From positions 1-53,857 of the forward strand of contig CASEHF010000003.1 in assembly GCA_949287685.1 (NCBI GenBank): a DNA stretch of 53,857 nt, in the 5' to 3' direction. Below the pieces are notes generated by a model, which was given only the letters and a program-made list of their open reading frames with translations, did no database searches and was not told where the DNA came from. This document shows positions 16,402 to 26,563 of this stretch, piece by piece (the first letter of the stretch is position 1; each line of letters starts with the position of its first letter). The position numbers and the translations under genes are program-made. The stretch is from an uncultured Christensenella sp. (GTDB lineage Bacteria; Bacillota; Clostridia; Christensenellales; UBA1242).

Positions 16402-19002
16402 CTAGTCCTTTATTTGCGCCTCTGCTAGCATTGCCGAAGGAATCTTGTTCGGCGCGCAACTGATGCAATCAATTTTCAACCGACTAGCCAGTCTCAAGGT
16501 CTCGGGGTCGGCGGTCTGGTTACCTAAGAGCCAAATGCGCATACGGGGTTTTACCGAACGCACGCGGTTTACGGCGATTTCCATCAACTCGCTCACACCC
16601 ACCCTATCGACAGTCGCAAATGGGTCAGTAAATAACAGGCTGTCAGCGTAATACTCCTTTAAAAACTTTGTGCAATCATCGCGACTATAGCCAAATGTGA
16701 GTTGAGTCAAATCATTTACGCCAAAGCACACAAAATCTGCGACCTCGGCAAGTTTGTTTGCTATCAAGCACGCGCGCGGGGTCTCAATCATACAGCCGAT
16801 TTCGTAAGCAAAGTCAAACTTAATCTTGTCACTGAGCGCCTCTACCGCCCTTTTTATCTCGTATGCCACCGCCTCAAATTCTGGCACTAGCGACACAAGT
16901 GGCACCAAAAAGCGAATTTTTGGAGTTTTACGCTTGCGCCTACGGGTCTCTAGCATTGCATTAATCACGGCGGTGACTTGCGCATTCACAAGTTCGGGAT
17001 ACATAATTAATAGCCTGCACCCACGAATACCTAGCACCGGGTTCGTTTGAGTGAGGTTGCCTACCACCTCGCGAATCGAGTCATAACTTACCCCCATATC
17101 GCGGGCAATCGCGCGCAAAGCATTCTGTGAGGAGGGAATAAACTTATGGAATTGCGGGTCCATTAGGCGCACAGTTACCTCGTTATCCCCCACCGCGTTA
17201 AACAAGTCCACAAAGTCCGCAGTTTGCGCCTTTAGTATGCTTTTTAGGGCGCTTTCCCGCGTTTTTTTGTCGGTAGCCAGCAAAAACTGGCGTATTGTGC
17301 CTATACGGTCGGACTTGAAAAACATATTTTCGGTACGCACAAGCCCTACACCTTCGGCACCGAGTTTGAGCCCGCGCTCGACCTTTTCAGGAGAATCGGC
17401 ATCTGCATAAATCGGTATCGAGACACTAGGGCGCGCCCAGTCGATGATTGTGCCTAAATCGCCAGTTAATTCTGGCTCGTATAAAGCCAAAGCCTCACCG
17501 TACACGACACCACGCCCCGCATCCATACTAATCATATCACCCTCGTGATAGTTGATACCGCCGAGTTTTATCGAGTGTGTATTCTCGTTAATACTGAGGC
17601 GCTTGCAATTCAGCACACACGGTAGTGCAATAGCGCGCGAAACAACTGCCGCGTGACAGTTTGCGCCACCGCTAAGAGTGATTAATCCCGCAGCCACCGC
17701 GATTCCCTCGGAATCTTGCGGATTTGTGCTTTCGCGAATTAGTATTACGGGCTTGCCCTCGCCCGCGTACTCGAGCGCCATTTCAGGAGACAAGGCAATC
17801 ACGCCGCTCGCGCAACCTGGGTACGCACACAAGCCCTCGCCTAGCACTCGCGCCGCCGCCAGTCGCTCGCTCGAGAAAACAGGCTGCAGCAAGTTTTTAA
17901 TACCCTCGGCATCGATGTGTTTTAACGCTTTTTTGCGGGTAAATACTCGCGCAGCGGCGAGGTCGACTGCGATTTTTACCGCAGCCTGTGGCGTGCGCTC
18001 CGCAGCCTCGACCTGCATTAAGTACACCTTGTTCGACTGCAGGCAAAACTCAATCGACACGGCATCTTGGAAATAATGCTCGAGTTTGTGACACACTTCG
18101 CAAATCTCGGTATAAGCAGCAGGATATGCCTTTTTTATTTCCGCCATATCGTATGTAATGCGCGATTTTAAGAGGTTTTTGTCTTGAGAACGGCGGACAA
18201 ACTCGCCAGTCACCTCGTTTTCACCGGTTATTAGATTTCGAGAGTGCGCTACTCCGACTCCGCTCTCCATATCATAGTTGCCGTACACCATAGCCTGAAT
18301 TGTCACCGCGCAGCCGACATCATCTGCTATATTATTGATACGCCTGTACGCGCGCGCACGCGGACTCTCAAAACTATTTAGCCCCGCCCTAATCGCCTCG
18401 ATTACCTGACTACGAACATCTTGCGGGAATGCAGCCTTCATTTCTTTTCTATAAATTTTTTTAAACTGCGAAATGATTTTTTGGAGCATTTCAGGCTCGG
18501 GAGTGCCTGCATTATCTATACGAATGCGATTTTCTGCCTCGCGAAATTCGTTTGTATCGAGCCCTGCGACTATTGTCGCGTAATCGCGGATAAAGCGACA
18601 GTAAATCTCCCACGCAAACACGGGATTTTTGGTAGAACGCAAGATTTTTGAGACAATTTCATCGTTTAATCCAATGTTCAATACCGTTCGCGCGAGTCCG
18701 CGCATTTTTTGCCCAGCACCCGTGCGCATACTAAAGAGTAAAGGCTTTTCGCCATCGCCTAAATACAGCCCCACCTCGTTTTCGATACGCTTTATCGCAC
18801 GCCAAATCTGCTCTAAAAAGTCATTGGTGAGCGCGCCTTTGTTATCTAAAAACTTTCGGCACCCTTCAGTCGAAATCGTAAAGCCCACAGGCACGGGCAT
18901 TCCCATTTGAGTCATAGCGGCGAGATTTCCACCCTTAATCCCAAGTAGCGCAATGTCGCCAACACCGCCTTCGGTAAAATCAAAAACATACTTTTTTGAC
19001 AT
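16402..19002 (-). CDS. ppdK: pyruvate, phosphate dikinase-like protein, divergent ATP site
   Basis: PPDK interconverts PEP, AMP and PPi with pyruvate, ATP and Pi. The 866 residues match the family (~874). The central phosphohistidine motif GGANCHAAVV (His about 450) and the C-terminal PEP/pyruvate domain are conserved: RTENMFF, VRLMDPQ, MIETPRA, GVNDLTQLTFGYSRDD and the terminal catalytic Cys in CISCAPNKIP. The N-terminal ATP-grasp domain is less conserved: the glycine-rich MPGMMDT loop reads MRGLART, and the NAQGEDVVAG segment is not recognisable (GEFVRRSQDKN). It may be catalytically altered. AGAGG precedes the ATG. It lies upstream of pyk on the same strand. Confidence 0.85.
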   Translation of the reverse strand: MSKKYVFDFTEGGVGDIALLGIKGGNLAAMTQMGMPVPVGFTISTEGCRKFLDNKGALTNDFLEQIWRAIKRIENEVGLYLGDGEKPLLFSMRTGAGQKMRGLARTVLNIGLNDEIVSKILRSTKNPVFAWEIYCRFIRDYATIVAGLDTNEFREAENRIRIDNAGTPEPEMLQKIISQFKKIYRKEMKAAFPQDVRSQVIEAIRAGLNSFESPRARAYRRINNIADDVGCAVTIQAMVYGNYDMESGVGVAHSRNLITGENEVTGEFVRRSQDKNLLKSRITYDMAEIKKAYPAAYTEICEVCHKLEHYFQDAVSIEFCLQSNKVYLMQVEAAERTPQAAVKIAVDLAAARVFTRKKALKHIDAEGIKNLLQPVFSSERLAAARVLGEGLCAYPGCASGVIALSPEMALEYAGEGKPVILIRESTNPQDSEGIAVAAGLITLSGGANCHAAVVSRAIALPCVLNCKRLSINENTHSIKLGGINYHEGDMISMDAGRGVVYGEALALYEPELTGDLGTIIDWARPSVSIPIYADADSPEKVERGLKLGAEGVGLVRTENMFFKSDRIGTIRQFLLATDKKTRESALKSILKAQTADFVDLFNAVGDNEVTVRLMDPQFHKFIPSSQNALRAIARDMGVSYDSIREVVGNLTQTNPVLGIRGCRLLIMYPELVNAQVTAVINAMLETRRRKRKTPKIRFLVPLVSLVPEFEAVAYEIKRAVEALSDKIKFDFAYEIGCMIETPRACLIANKLAEVADFVCFGVNDLTQLTFGYSRDDCTKFLKEYYADSLLFTDPFATVDRVGVSELMEIAVNRVRSVKPRMRIWLLGNQTADPETLRLASRLKIDCISCAPNKIPSAMLAEAQIKD

Positions 19003-19157
19003 AACAACCTCTTTTTGTTTAATTAATTATAGTATAACAAATTTAATCAAAAAAGTAAAAACAAATTGATTAAAAATAACAAAAAATAAATTAATTTTAA
19101 ATTTAATTTTTTAGTAATTTTTCGTTTATTAAAGTGCAAAATTTCGTGCAATACTTA

Positions 19158-19186
19158 TTGACAAAGCACCTATAAGTTGCTAAAAT
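19158..19186 (+). promoter_or_regulatory. gltX promoter
   Basis: TTGACA (19158-19163), 17 bp, TAAAAT (19181-19186). The leader to the ATG at 19306 is about 113 nt, A-rich, with no T-box seen. Nothing else is evident in the 303-bp divergent gap from ppdK. Confidence 0.75.
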
Positions 19187-19305
19187 ATATCTTAATTTAA
19201 AAGGCACCAAAAAATCTCGAAAATTTGCTAAAAATCACAAAAAACACGAAAAAATAGCAAAAAAAATCGATTTTTTACGCTTTTTTATTAAATTTGGAGG
19301 AAAAA

Positions 19306-20751
19306 ATGAAAAAAATTGTAACGCGCTTTGCTCCTAGTCCTACAGGGTATATGCACATAGGGAACCTACGCACTGCATTATACTCCTACCTACTAGCAAG
19401 ACACAATAATGGAAAATTTATTTTGCGTATTGAGGACACCGACCGCAAGCGCTTTATCCCTGGAGCCGAGGACATTATTCTCAACACTCTAAAAACAACT
19501 AAACTAAATTACGATGAGGGTCCTGACATTGGCGGGCCAAACGGTCCCTATCGCCAAAGCGAGCGCAAGGATATCTATCTTGAGTATGCGCAACAGTTAC
19601 TGGACACTCAAAAAGCATATTACTGCTTTTGCGACAAAGATGAGGAAAACGACAGCCCCGAGGGTCACAAGTGCGATTGCGCTACCTTGAGCCCTGCGGA
19701 AATCAAAGCAAAACTCGAGGCAAAAACCCCTTATGTCATTCGCCAGCGCGTGCCAAAGGAGGGAGTTACCACCTACCACGACCACATTTTTGGCGATATT
19801 TCTATAGAAAACAGTACTATGCAAGACATCGTGTTAATCAAGTCCGATGGCTACCCCACATATAACTTCGCCCACATTATCGATGACCACCTAATGGGTG
19901 TCACGCATGTGGTGCGCGGCAGCGAATATCTAACAAGTACGGCGCAGTATGTCGTGCTTCACGAAGCCCTCGGCTGGGAGACTCCTGAATACTACCACCT
20001 CCCTCTAATTATGGGGCGAAATGCTGATGGCGAGGTTAGCAAACTCTCCAAACGACACGGTTCGGTAAGTTTTGCCGACCTAGTGGAAAACGGGTATCTA
20101 CCCGAGGCGATTATTAACTACATCGCACTCCTCGGCTGGCACCCCAAGGATGATGAATTGGAGTTTTTGACCCTCGAGGACTTGGTGCGCGAATTTGATG
20201 CTGATGACATTCGCAAATCTGCGGCGATTTTTGATTACGACAAACTAAAGTGGATGAACGAAAAATATATCGCTAATTTGAGTTTGGAGGAATTTGGTAG
20301 CCGAGCAAAACCCTACATCGACCAAGTACTTACACACAATTTAGCAGACTACGAGGCACTTTTACGCCTTTTGCAGCCGCGTGTGCAAATTTTGAGCGAA
20401 ATTCCAGAAAAAATCAAGTTTTTTGAGGCGCTAGAGGATTTTGACATCAATCTACTCGCAAACGACAAGAAAAAAACAACCCTAGAAAACGCTCGCGAAA
20501 TTTTGAAAAAAAGTATCGATATACTAAACAAAGTCGAGGCTTGGAAAAACGAAGCATTGTTTAGCACGCTAAACGAAGTCGCTACCGCCTTAGGGCTAAA
20601 GCCTATGTCGATTATGTGGGTGATTCGCCTCGCTGTGTCAGGCAATCTCGTAACTGTCGGAGGCGCTACCGAAATTATGGAAGTACTCGGGAAAGATGAG
20701 AGTCTCACCCGCCTCAACAGCACACTTGACCGCCTGCAAAAAATGCAGTAA
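19306..20751 (+). CDS. gltX: glutamate-tRNA ligase
   Basis: Class I synthetase charging tRNA-Glu (and possibly tRNA-Gln for amidation). FAPSPTGYMHIGN carries the HIGH motif, the KMSKS loop is KLSKRHG, and a Cys pair cluster (CFCDKDEE...CDC, ~105-125) suggests a bound zinc. The C-terminal anticodon-binding helices are full length at 481 residues. The ATG at 19306 follows GGAGG by 5 bp; the in-frame TTG at 19294 lies on the ribosome-binding site and is not the start. A tRNA-Glu gene is present at 48.7 kb. Confidence 0.96.
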   Translation: MKKIVTRFAPSPTGYMHIGNLRTALYSYLLARHNNGKFILRIEDTDRKRFIPGAEDIILNTLKTTKLNYDEGPDIGGPNGPYRQSERKDIYLEYAQQLLDTQKAYYCFCDKDEENDSPEGHKCDCATLSPAEIKAKLEAKTPYVIRQRVPKEGVTTYHDHIFGDISIENSTMQDIVLIKSDGYPTYNFAHIIDDHLMGVTHVVRGSEYLTSTAQYVVLHEALGWETPEYYHLPLIMGRNADGEVSKLSKRHGSVSFADLVENGYLPEAIINYIALLGWHPKDDELEFLTLEDLVREFDADDIRKSAAIFDYDKLKWMNEKYIANLSLEEFGSRAKPYIDQVLTHNLADYEALLRLLQPRVQILSEIPEKIKFFEALEDFDINLLANDKKKTTLENAREILKKSIDILNKVEAWKNEALFSTLNEVATALGLKPMSIMWVIRLAVSGNLVTVGGATEIMEVLGKDESLTRLNSTLDRLQKMQ

Positions 20752-20870
20752 AAAATACTAAAAAATTTTATTAAATATCAAAATAAATAAAAAGAAATAA
20801 TTAAAAAATTCTGCAAAAAATTATTAAAAATATAATGATTTTTTGTATTAATACAAACTAAAATTAATCT

Positions 20871-20914
20871 AAAAAATGCACCGCAAAACCTATAAAAAAG
20901 TGGTGCATTTTTTG
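20871..20914 (+). terminator. terminator downstream of gltX
   Basis: AAAAAATGCACC (20871-20882) pairs with GGTGCATTTTTT (20902-20913). The surrounding gene-free stretch 20752-21224 is very AT-rich and, apart from this and the promoter near 21200, shows nothing I can name. Confidence 0.8.
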
Positions 20915-21178
20915 TTAAAATACTTGCATAGTATTGTTTTTTACACAAAAATAGCGATTTTTTGCATTTTTTAGGTACTATGCATTATTTTTTAAGTAAA
21001 TCCCACATTTAAATAAATGGTATAATACTTACTCCAATTTTTGAAAGAATATAATTAAATAATTAATAAAATTAAACTAAATTATTATTTAAATTAAATG
21101 CAACTACGCATAAAGTTAGCACGCAAATTTTATAAACAAACTATTCACGGCAAAATTATTTTTTATGTTAAAATACTT

Positions 21179-21205
21179 TTGATTTTGTCAGTTTTGTGGT
21201 ATAAT
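21179..21205 (+). promoter_or_regulatory. promoter of the small membrane protein gene
   Basis: A perfect TATAAT (21200-21205) with a weaker TTGATT at 21179-21184 (15-bp spacing). An in-frame ATG at 21204 lies inside the -10 box and is therefore not the start. Confidence 0.55.
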
Positions 21206-21224
21206 GTTTCAAAAGGAGTTGTCT

Positions 21225-21803
21225 ATGCCTATTTACTTTTCGTTTTCATATATAGGGCTAATAATTTCGATTCTAGTGTTAGCGCCGTTTATCGCAATTT
21301 GGTTTTTAAAGCCTGTCAACATTCCTAAAGAAATAAAAGGGCAAAATGTAATCTTAACTATACTCACCTATCTCGGTCTCGCTGGGTGCATTGTGTTCTT
21401 ATGCTCGGCGCAAGAGTACTTTAACACCGCCAAAATTGTAAATTCAGCGTGGTTTTGGCTGGTGATTGTGTCATTTATAGGTTTTGTCGTATTCTGGGTT
21501 AACTACTTTTTTGACCGCAATTTTGAAAAACTATTACAGGGGTTCGGCTTTGTGCCTATGCCCATAGCATTCTTTACGGTGCTGACAATGTGCTTTACCT
21601 CGCTATTCATAAATCACTTTTGGATGTGGCTAGCAACAGTCGTGCTGGGAATCGGTATAATTGGCAATAGCCTGTATATCTATTTCCAAGTCACAAAAGA
21701 TGAGGCAGCCGAACAGAAAAAACGCCGCGCGGAAAAGAAAGCTAAGCGTATGGAGGCAAAGCAACAAAAGAACAAGAAAATTAATAAAGTAAACGAACGC
21801 TAA
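21225..21803 (+). CDS. integral membrane protein, five hydrophobic segments
   Basis: 192 residues. The ATG at 21225 follows AAAGGAG with good spacing and lies after the promoter. About five membrane helices are visible (around IGLIISILVLAPFIAIWFL, ILTYLGLAGCIVFLC, WFWLVIVSFIGFVVFWV, MPIAFFTVLTMCF and MWLATVVLGIGIIGNSLYI). A strongly basic, Lys/Glu/Ala-rich cytoplasmic tail of about 35 residues follows and may form a coiled coil. No family is recognised. It is monocistronic, with its own promoter and terminator. Confidence 0.75.
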   Translation: MPIYFSFSYIGLIISILVLAPFIAIWFLKPVNIPKEIKGQNVILTILTYLGLAGCIVFLCSAQEYFNTAKIVNSAWFWLVIVSFIGFVVFWVNYFFDRNFEKLLQGFGFVPMPIAFFTVLTMCFTSLFINHFWMWLATVVLGIGIIGNSLYIYFQVTKDEAAEQKKRRAEKKAKRMEAKQQKNKKINKVNER

Positions 21804-21818
21804 AAGTTTTCCACTTTT

Positions 21819-21858
21819 CCACATTTGCAAGGTGAAAGATTGTAAATGTGGTATTTTT
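21819..21858 (+). terminator. terminator of the membrane protein gene
   Basis: CCACATTTGCAA (21819-21830) pairs with TTGTAAATGTGG (21840-21851) with one G-U pair, then a run of Ts. Confidence 0.85.
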
Positions 21859-22080
21859 TATTGCAAAAATGTATCATTAGTATAGATTTTTAGGCAAATT
21901 CATATGTTCGAAAAATTTTAAAAAATTGAATAAAAAATCTGTGATTTTTTTAGTCAGTGTGGAAAACTGCCTACTATGTGCCATTTTTTATCACCTATCC
22001 CTACAAAAAACTAACACTTAACTACCTAAATTTATATAGTTGAAAAACTTAAAATCGATTAAAATTGTTAAGATTAAATA

Positions 22081-22120
22081 AAGAGGTTTGGAGCCCTTGA
22101 ATAAAGGTTCTAAACCTCTT
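22081..22120 (-). terminator. long stem-loop between convergent genes
   Basis: AAGAGGTTTGGAGCC (22081-22095) and GGTTCTAAACCTCTT (22106-22120) form a 15-bp stem with two G-U pairs. On the minus strand a T-rich stretch follows, so it probably ends the hydrolase transcript. The 463-bp gap 21804-22266 also has a module C-like fragment near 22178-22250 (GGCTGGCGCGCAAGCAAAC). Confidence 0.55.
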
Positions 22121-22266
22121 AAAACATATCAAACTAACCATAAAATTGTAGTAAAATAAAGTGGCAGAGAGCACTTGGGCTGGCGCGCAAGCAAACACTC
22201 TTAATTGTTGCTAAGCGTTTCGGCGCTAGTGATTGCCACATTTAGTCTAAATTTAAATCTATTCAA

Positions 22267-23289
22267 CTATTTTTCTGCACTAGCGATTGGCTTGTTTTTC
22301 TCGTTTATGAAATTGAGAATATAGTCATAGACCTCGGCGCGGAATGTTTCATTGAGTATTTCGTGGCGACCATTTGCCCATAGTTTGTAAGTCACATCTT
22401 GAATACCGTGTTCGCGGTAAAGAGGCGCGAGTTTGTCAATAGACTTGTGATTTTTGCCACCCACCAAGTCTCGCTCCCCGCTGGTAATAAGTAGCGGAAT
22501 GTCCTTGTCAATGCGGTTGAGTGCTTGGTCCTTGTAGATTTTTTTCAAATTCCCAAAAAAGGAGCGATAGAATTCGGCACTAGCAACCCCGCCGCAGTAA
22601 GGGTCGTGCTGATAGTCATCAAAGATTTTTTCATCGCCCGTGAGCCAGTTGTTATTCGTAAACCCTTTGCCGTAATTTGAAAATGTCATATTATAAATCA
22701 TCTTTGCTGGCGCATCTTTCCCCTTAAAGGCGCCCGTGATGTCAGCCACCATTTTCCCCAAGACTATTTGCATATCACCGCGATAGCAACTGCTGCCGAC
22801 CAAAATTGCAGCGGTGTGTTCGTGATAATTCTCGATAAAACTTTGCACTAGAAAACTACCATAACTATGTCCCAGCACAAAAAGCGGCAAATTATATTTT
22901 TCGAATAGCGTGTCCGCTAACTTTATGAGGTCGCGCACGGTGTCCGCGAAAATATCACCGTTGTATTTGCAAACATTTTCGGGCGCGCCAGCGGTTTTTC
23001 CGTGTCCACGCAGGTCGGGCGCCACCACGATATAATTGTTTTTATTCAAAAAACGCGCAAAATCATCATATCTTAGCCCGTGCTCGACCATACCATGCAC
23101 AATCAGCACAACTCCCTTTGGCTCCTCTACCTTGTCCCACATACGGACATATACAGGATACTCGTTGTAGCCATTGAAAAAGGCAGAACGAAAAACCTGC
23201 TTTGGCGCCTCAACCATAACCTCTTTAAACTCGGGCGACTCAGCGGCCTTTTTTGTCGCCACACCATCAATTTTAAGTTTGTTTTCCAT
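22267..23289 (-). CDS. alpha/beta hydrolase, monoacylglycerol lipase/lysophospholipase type
   Basis: Serine hydrolase of the serine aminopeptidase S33/Hydrolase_4 group, probably acting on monoacylglycerol or lysophospholipid. The nucleophile elbow is GHSYGS (Ser142), the acid SGERD (Asp274) and the base NGRHE (His309). The oxyanion HGMVEHG (65-71) and PDLRGHG (91-97) are typical. There is no signal peptide, so it is cytoplasmic. The first ~30 residues are a polar extension beyond the usual fold. It stands alone between convergent and repeat-bearing gaps. Confidence 0.88.
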   Translation of the reverse strand: MENKLKIDGVATKKAAESPEFKEVMVEAPKQVFRSAFFNGYNEYPVYVRMWDKVEEPKGVVLIVHGMVEHGLRYDDFARFLNKNNYIVVAPDLRGHGKTAGAPENVCKYNGDIFADTVRDLIKLADTLFEKYNLPLFVLGHSYGSFLVQSFIENYHEHTAAILVGSSCYRGDMQIVLGKMVADITGAFKGKDAPAKMIYNMTFSNYGKGFTNNNWLTGDEKIFDDYQHDPYCGGVASAEFYRSFFGNLKKIYKDQALNRIDKDIPLLITSGERDLVGGKNHKSIDKLAPLYREHGIQDVTYKLWANGRHEILNETFRAEVYDYILNFINEKNKPIASAEK

Positions 23290-23493
23290 ACTCTCCTCCC
23301 CTCTGTCTATATTAAAATTATTATAACAAAATCTAGCACTTTTTACAAATTAAAAAAGCAATCTATACTAAATTTCCCAATTTTAGCTCAAAAATTGTAT
23401 TTTTTCTGCATTTTTTACGATTTTTTGCGATTTTTTATGATTTTTTGTAATTTGTTGCTTTTTATTTACCATTATTAGTCTTATTGATTTTTA

Positions 23494-23541
23494 AGAGGAA
23501 TGACTCTTTCGGCGCGTGGGCGGTGCGTAGCCGCACACGCA
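23494..23541 (+). repeat. interspersed repeat, module B fragment
   Basis: GAGGAATGACTCTTTCGGC followed by GCGTGGGCGGTGCGTAGCCGC, matching other module B copies. It lies in the 343-bp gap before gyrA; the rest of that gap is AT-rich sequence with no gene. Confidence 0.65.
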
Positions 23542-23570
23542 AAAAAATAAAAGCCGCTAGGGCTTTTATT
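23541..23570 (-). terminator. gyrA terminator
   Basis: On the minus strand AATAAAAGCC (23570-23561) pairs with GGCTTTTATT (23555-23546), then a run of seven Ts. It lies 63 bp after the gyrA stop. Confidence 0.85.
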
Positions 23571-23632
23571 GTTAATTAAAAGTGGCTAAAAATATTTAGT
23601 AATTTCCATTACAGTTTGAGTGCCGACCCTTA

Positions 23633-26476
23633 TTAGTTGCTTGTGTTTTCAGGACTCTCGATGTTGGTCTCTGGGGAAGTTTCCTCGGTGCTTTCTAGGT
23701 TTGTCGCCTCTAAGGTCTCAGCATTCGTAGTCTCATTTGTGGTTTCTGCATCTAGAGCAGCGTTTGGCTCGGCACCAGCAGTGTCGCTAGCGCTCTCCTG
23801 CTCAAATTTTTCGGCAAACTCGCCAGCGGTCGGCAGACCATCGTTTTCCTCAGGTTCATTTGCATCGCCAGAGACAGTCGCGATACTAGCAATCGAGTTG
23901 CCAGCGCGGAGTTTCATCATACGCACGCCCATCGAGGTACGGCTCACCTTGCGCACATCGCTAGATTTCAGCCTAATTGTCATACCGTTGTTCGTAATCA
24001 GCATAATATCATCATTCGGCTCAATCTGTCTAAGTCCCACGAGGTCGCCAGTTTTGTCATTAAACTCGCCAGCGCGCACACCCATACCACCGCGCGACTG
24101 CAACCTATAGTCGGCGATATCAGCGCGCTTACCAAAGCCGTTTGCGGTAATGGTCAGCACCTCCATATCCGGCTTTACGACACACATATCCACGAGTTTT
24201 GCATCCTCGGTTAAGTGCATAGCCTTTACGCCGCGAGCGCTACGACCGAGCGGGCGCAAGCCTTTTTCATTAAAACGAATGCACTTGCCATTGCTGCTGG
24301 CAATCAAGATATCATCGTTGCCCTTACTGCGCTCGACCTTGATAAGTTCATCACCCTCATCGAGGCTAATCGCGCGCTTACCGATTTTCATAATGTTAAA
24401 AAATTCGGTTATTGGGGTCTTTTTAATCAAACCATTGCGCGTGGTCATCACTAAGTAGCCATTGGGCGACACTGCATCGACATATTCATCAGCCTCCTCG
24501 CCCAAAATCACATCGCGGTAAACTGGGTTCTCAGTGGATACAACATTACCCTCGGTATCCACGGCGTAATCGTTATCCACGAGCGTATAATCGGGCTTTC
24601 TGCGACCTGTTAGCATATCAATAGGCAGACAAATCATAGCGGTCACGCGCTCATCTTGGTTGAGTTGTAATAGGTTAATTATCGCCCTACCCTTGCTAGT
24701 CCTACTGCCCTCAGGTACCTCGTATGTCTTAATCGAGTACACTTTGCCGAGGTTCGTAAAGAACAGCAAGTTGTCGTGAGTATTTGCGATAAATAGCCTA
24801 TTTATATAGTCATTGTCCTTTGATTTGTGCGTGGTCATACCGACACCGCCGCGATTCTGCGTGTGGTACTCGGATAGTGCCATACGCTTGATGTAGCCTT
24901 GGTTAGTCATAGATACGACCATATCCTCGCGCGCGATTAAGTCCTCTATATCAAAACTACCGATATCGTGGCTAATCTCGGTGCGGCGCGGAGTGTTGTA
25001 CTTCTCCTTAATCTCGGTCAACTCGCGAGCAATAATCGCTAGCACTTTGTGCGGGTTCTCAAGAATAGATTCGCACTCTGCAATAAAAGCGCGTAAATCT
25101 TTTAACTCCTGTTGCAACTTTTCGACCTCTAATGCGGTGAGGCGTGCCAAGCGCATATCGAGAATAGCGTTCGCCTGCTTCTCACTCAACTCGAACTTAG
25201 CGCACAAGTTGTGCAGAGCATCGGCGCGCTCCTTACTACTCTTAATGATGTGAATAACCTCATCAATGTTAGCAAGTGCGATAACCAAGCCCTCGATAAT
25301 GTGGGCGCGTTCACGGGCGCGCTCGAGGTCATACCTAGTTCTGCGGGTGATGACCTCCTTTTGATGTTCGAGATAGTACGACAACATTTCCTTTAGATTA
25401 AGTACCTTTGGCTCCCCGTTTGCGAGCGCTAGGAAAATAATTCCCATACTGGTCTGCAACTGACTGTGCTTAAACAATAGATTTAGTACCACCTGCGGGT
25501 TGGCATCGCGCTTGAGGTCAACTACGACTCGCATACCCTGGCGGTCGGACTCCTCCTTAATGTCAGCGATACCCTCGATTCGCTTGTCCTTTACGAGGTT
25601 CGCCATTTGCACGATTAATTGCGCCTTGTTTACCTGGTACGGAATCTCGGTAATCACGATTTTTACGCGATTGCCATCATCCTCGATTTCGGTGCGAGCG
25701 CGCGTGATAACCTTGCCGTGACCGGTCTTGTACGCCTGTCGAATACCCATACGCCCCATAATGATACCCCCTGTTGGGAAGTCGGGCGCCTTTATATAGG
25801 TCATCAACTCATCAATCTCAATTTCTGGGTTATTAATGAGTGCAATCACGCCATCAATCACCTCGCCGAGATTGTGTGGCGGAATCGCGGTAGCCATACC
25901 TACAGCAATACCATCAGCACCGTTTACAAGCAGGTTTGGAAAGCGCGCGGGCAAGACCACGGGCTGCTGCAAGGTATCATCAAAGTTCGGGCAGAAGTCC
26001 ACCGAGTCCTTGTCGATATCGCGAAGCATTTCGTAGGCGATTTTACTTAACCTTGCCTCGGTGTAACGCTGGGCGGCTGCTGGGTCGCCATCGATACTAC
26101 CGAAGTTTCCCTGTCCCTCGACAAGCGGTGCGCGCATAGTAAAGGGCTGCGCTAGGCGCACCAACGCATCGTATACGGCAGAGTCGCCGTGCGGGTGATA
26201 TTTACCCAACACATCGCCGACAATACGCGCGCATTTACGATAAGGTTTGTCATTAAATAAGTTTAGTTCGCCCATACTATACAAAATTCTGCGGTGCACG
26301 GGCTTTAATCCATCGCGCACATCAGGAATAGCACGGGACACATTTACCGCCATTGCGTAACCGATAAAGGACTTTTTCATTTCATCGACAATGGGCTGCT
26401 TTACGACACGAGTGTTGTCAATCTTGATATCCTCGGCTGGAGTCCCGATAGTAGGCGTGTTTTCTTGATTTTCCAT
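23633..26476 (-). CDS. gyrA: DNA gyrase subunit A with long acidic tail
   Basis: Cuts and religates DNA to introduce negative supercoils, together with GyrB. The catalytic tyrosine is Tyr138 in [11 protein letters not shown]. The quinolone region [10 protein letters not shown] has Ser99 and Asp103 at the positions that mutate in resistant strains, so the sequence is of the sensitive type. The beta-pinwheel domain is present, but the GyrA box reads QNRGGVG rather than QRRGGRG. At 947 residues it exceeds the usual ~820-870, because the last ~80 residues are a Glu/Thr/Asn-rich acidic tail. AAAGGA stands before the ATG. It is separated from gyrB by a SLOG/XRE pair and repeats. Confidence 0.97.
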   Translation of the reverse strand: MENQENTPTIGTPAEDIKIDNTRVVKQPIVDEMKKSFIGYAMAVNVSRAIPDVRDGLKPVHRRILYSMGELNLFNDKPYRKCARIVGDVLGKYHPHGDSAVYDALVRLAQPFTMRAPLVEGQGNFGSIDGDPAAAQRYTEARLSKIAYEMLRDIDKDSVDFCPNFDDTLQQPVVLPARFPNLLVNGADGIAVGMATAIPPHNLGEVIDGVIALINNPEIEIDELMTYIKAPDFPTGGIIMGRMGIRQAYKTGHGKVITRARTEIEDDGNRVKIVITEIPYQVNKAQLIVQMANLVKDKRIEGIADIKEESDRQGMRVVVDLKRDANPQVVLNLLFKHSQLQTSMGIIFLALANGEPKVLNLKEMLSYYLEHQKEVITRRTRYDLERARERAHIIEGLVIALANIDEVIHIIKSSKERADALHNLCAKFELSEKQANAILDMRLARLTALEVEKLQQELKDLRAFIAECESILENPHKVLAIIARELTEIKEKYNTPRRTEISHDIGSFDIEDLIAREDMVVSMTNQGYIKRMALSEYHTQNRGGVGMTTHKSKDNDYINRLFIANTHDNLLFFTNLGKVYSIKTYEVPEGSRTSKGRAIINLLQLNQDERVTAMICLPIDMLTGRRKPDYTLVDNDYAVDTEGNVVSTENPVYRDVILGEEADEYVDAVSPNGYLVMTTRNGLIKKTPITEFFNIMKIGKRAISLDEGDELIKVERSKGNDDILIASSNGKCIRFNEKGLRPLGRSARGVKAMHLTEDAKLVDMCVVKPDMEVLTITANGFGKRADIADYRLQSRGGMGVRAGEFNDKTGDLVGLRQIEPNDDIMLITNNGMTIRLKSSDVRKVSRTSMGVRMMKLRAGNSIASIATVSGDANEPEENDGLPTAGEFAEKFEQESASDTAGAEPNAALDAETTNETTNAETLEATNLESTEETSPETNIESPENTSN

Positions 26477-26563
26477 AATTTTTTATCCTTTTTTATGATT
26501 TTTATATCTTTTTTATATCTTTCGAGCAATGGTGCGCACGAATATTTGATTTTTGTAAATTAA

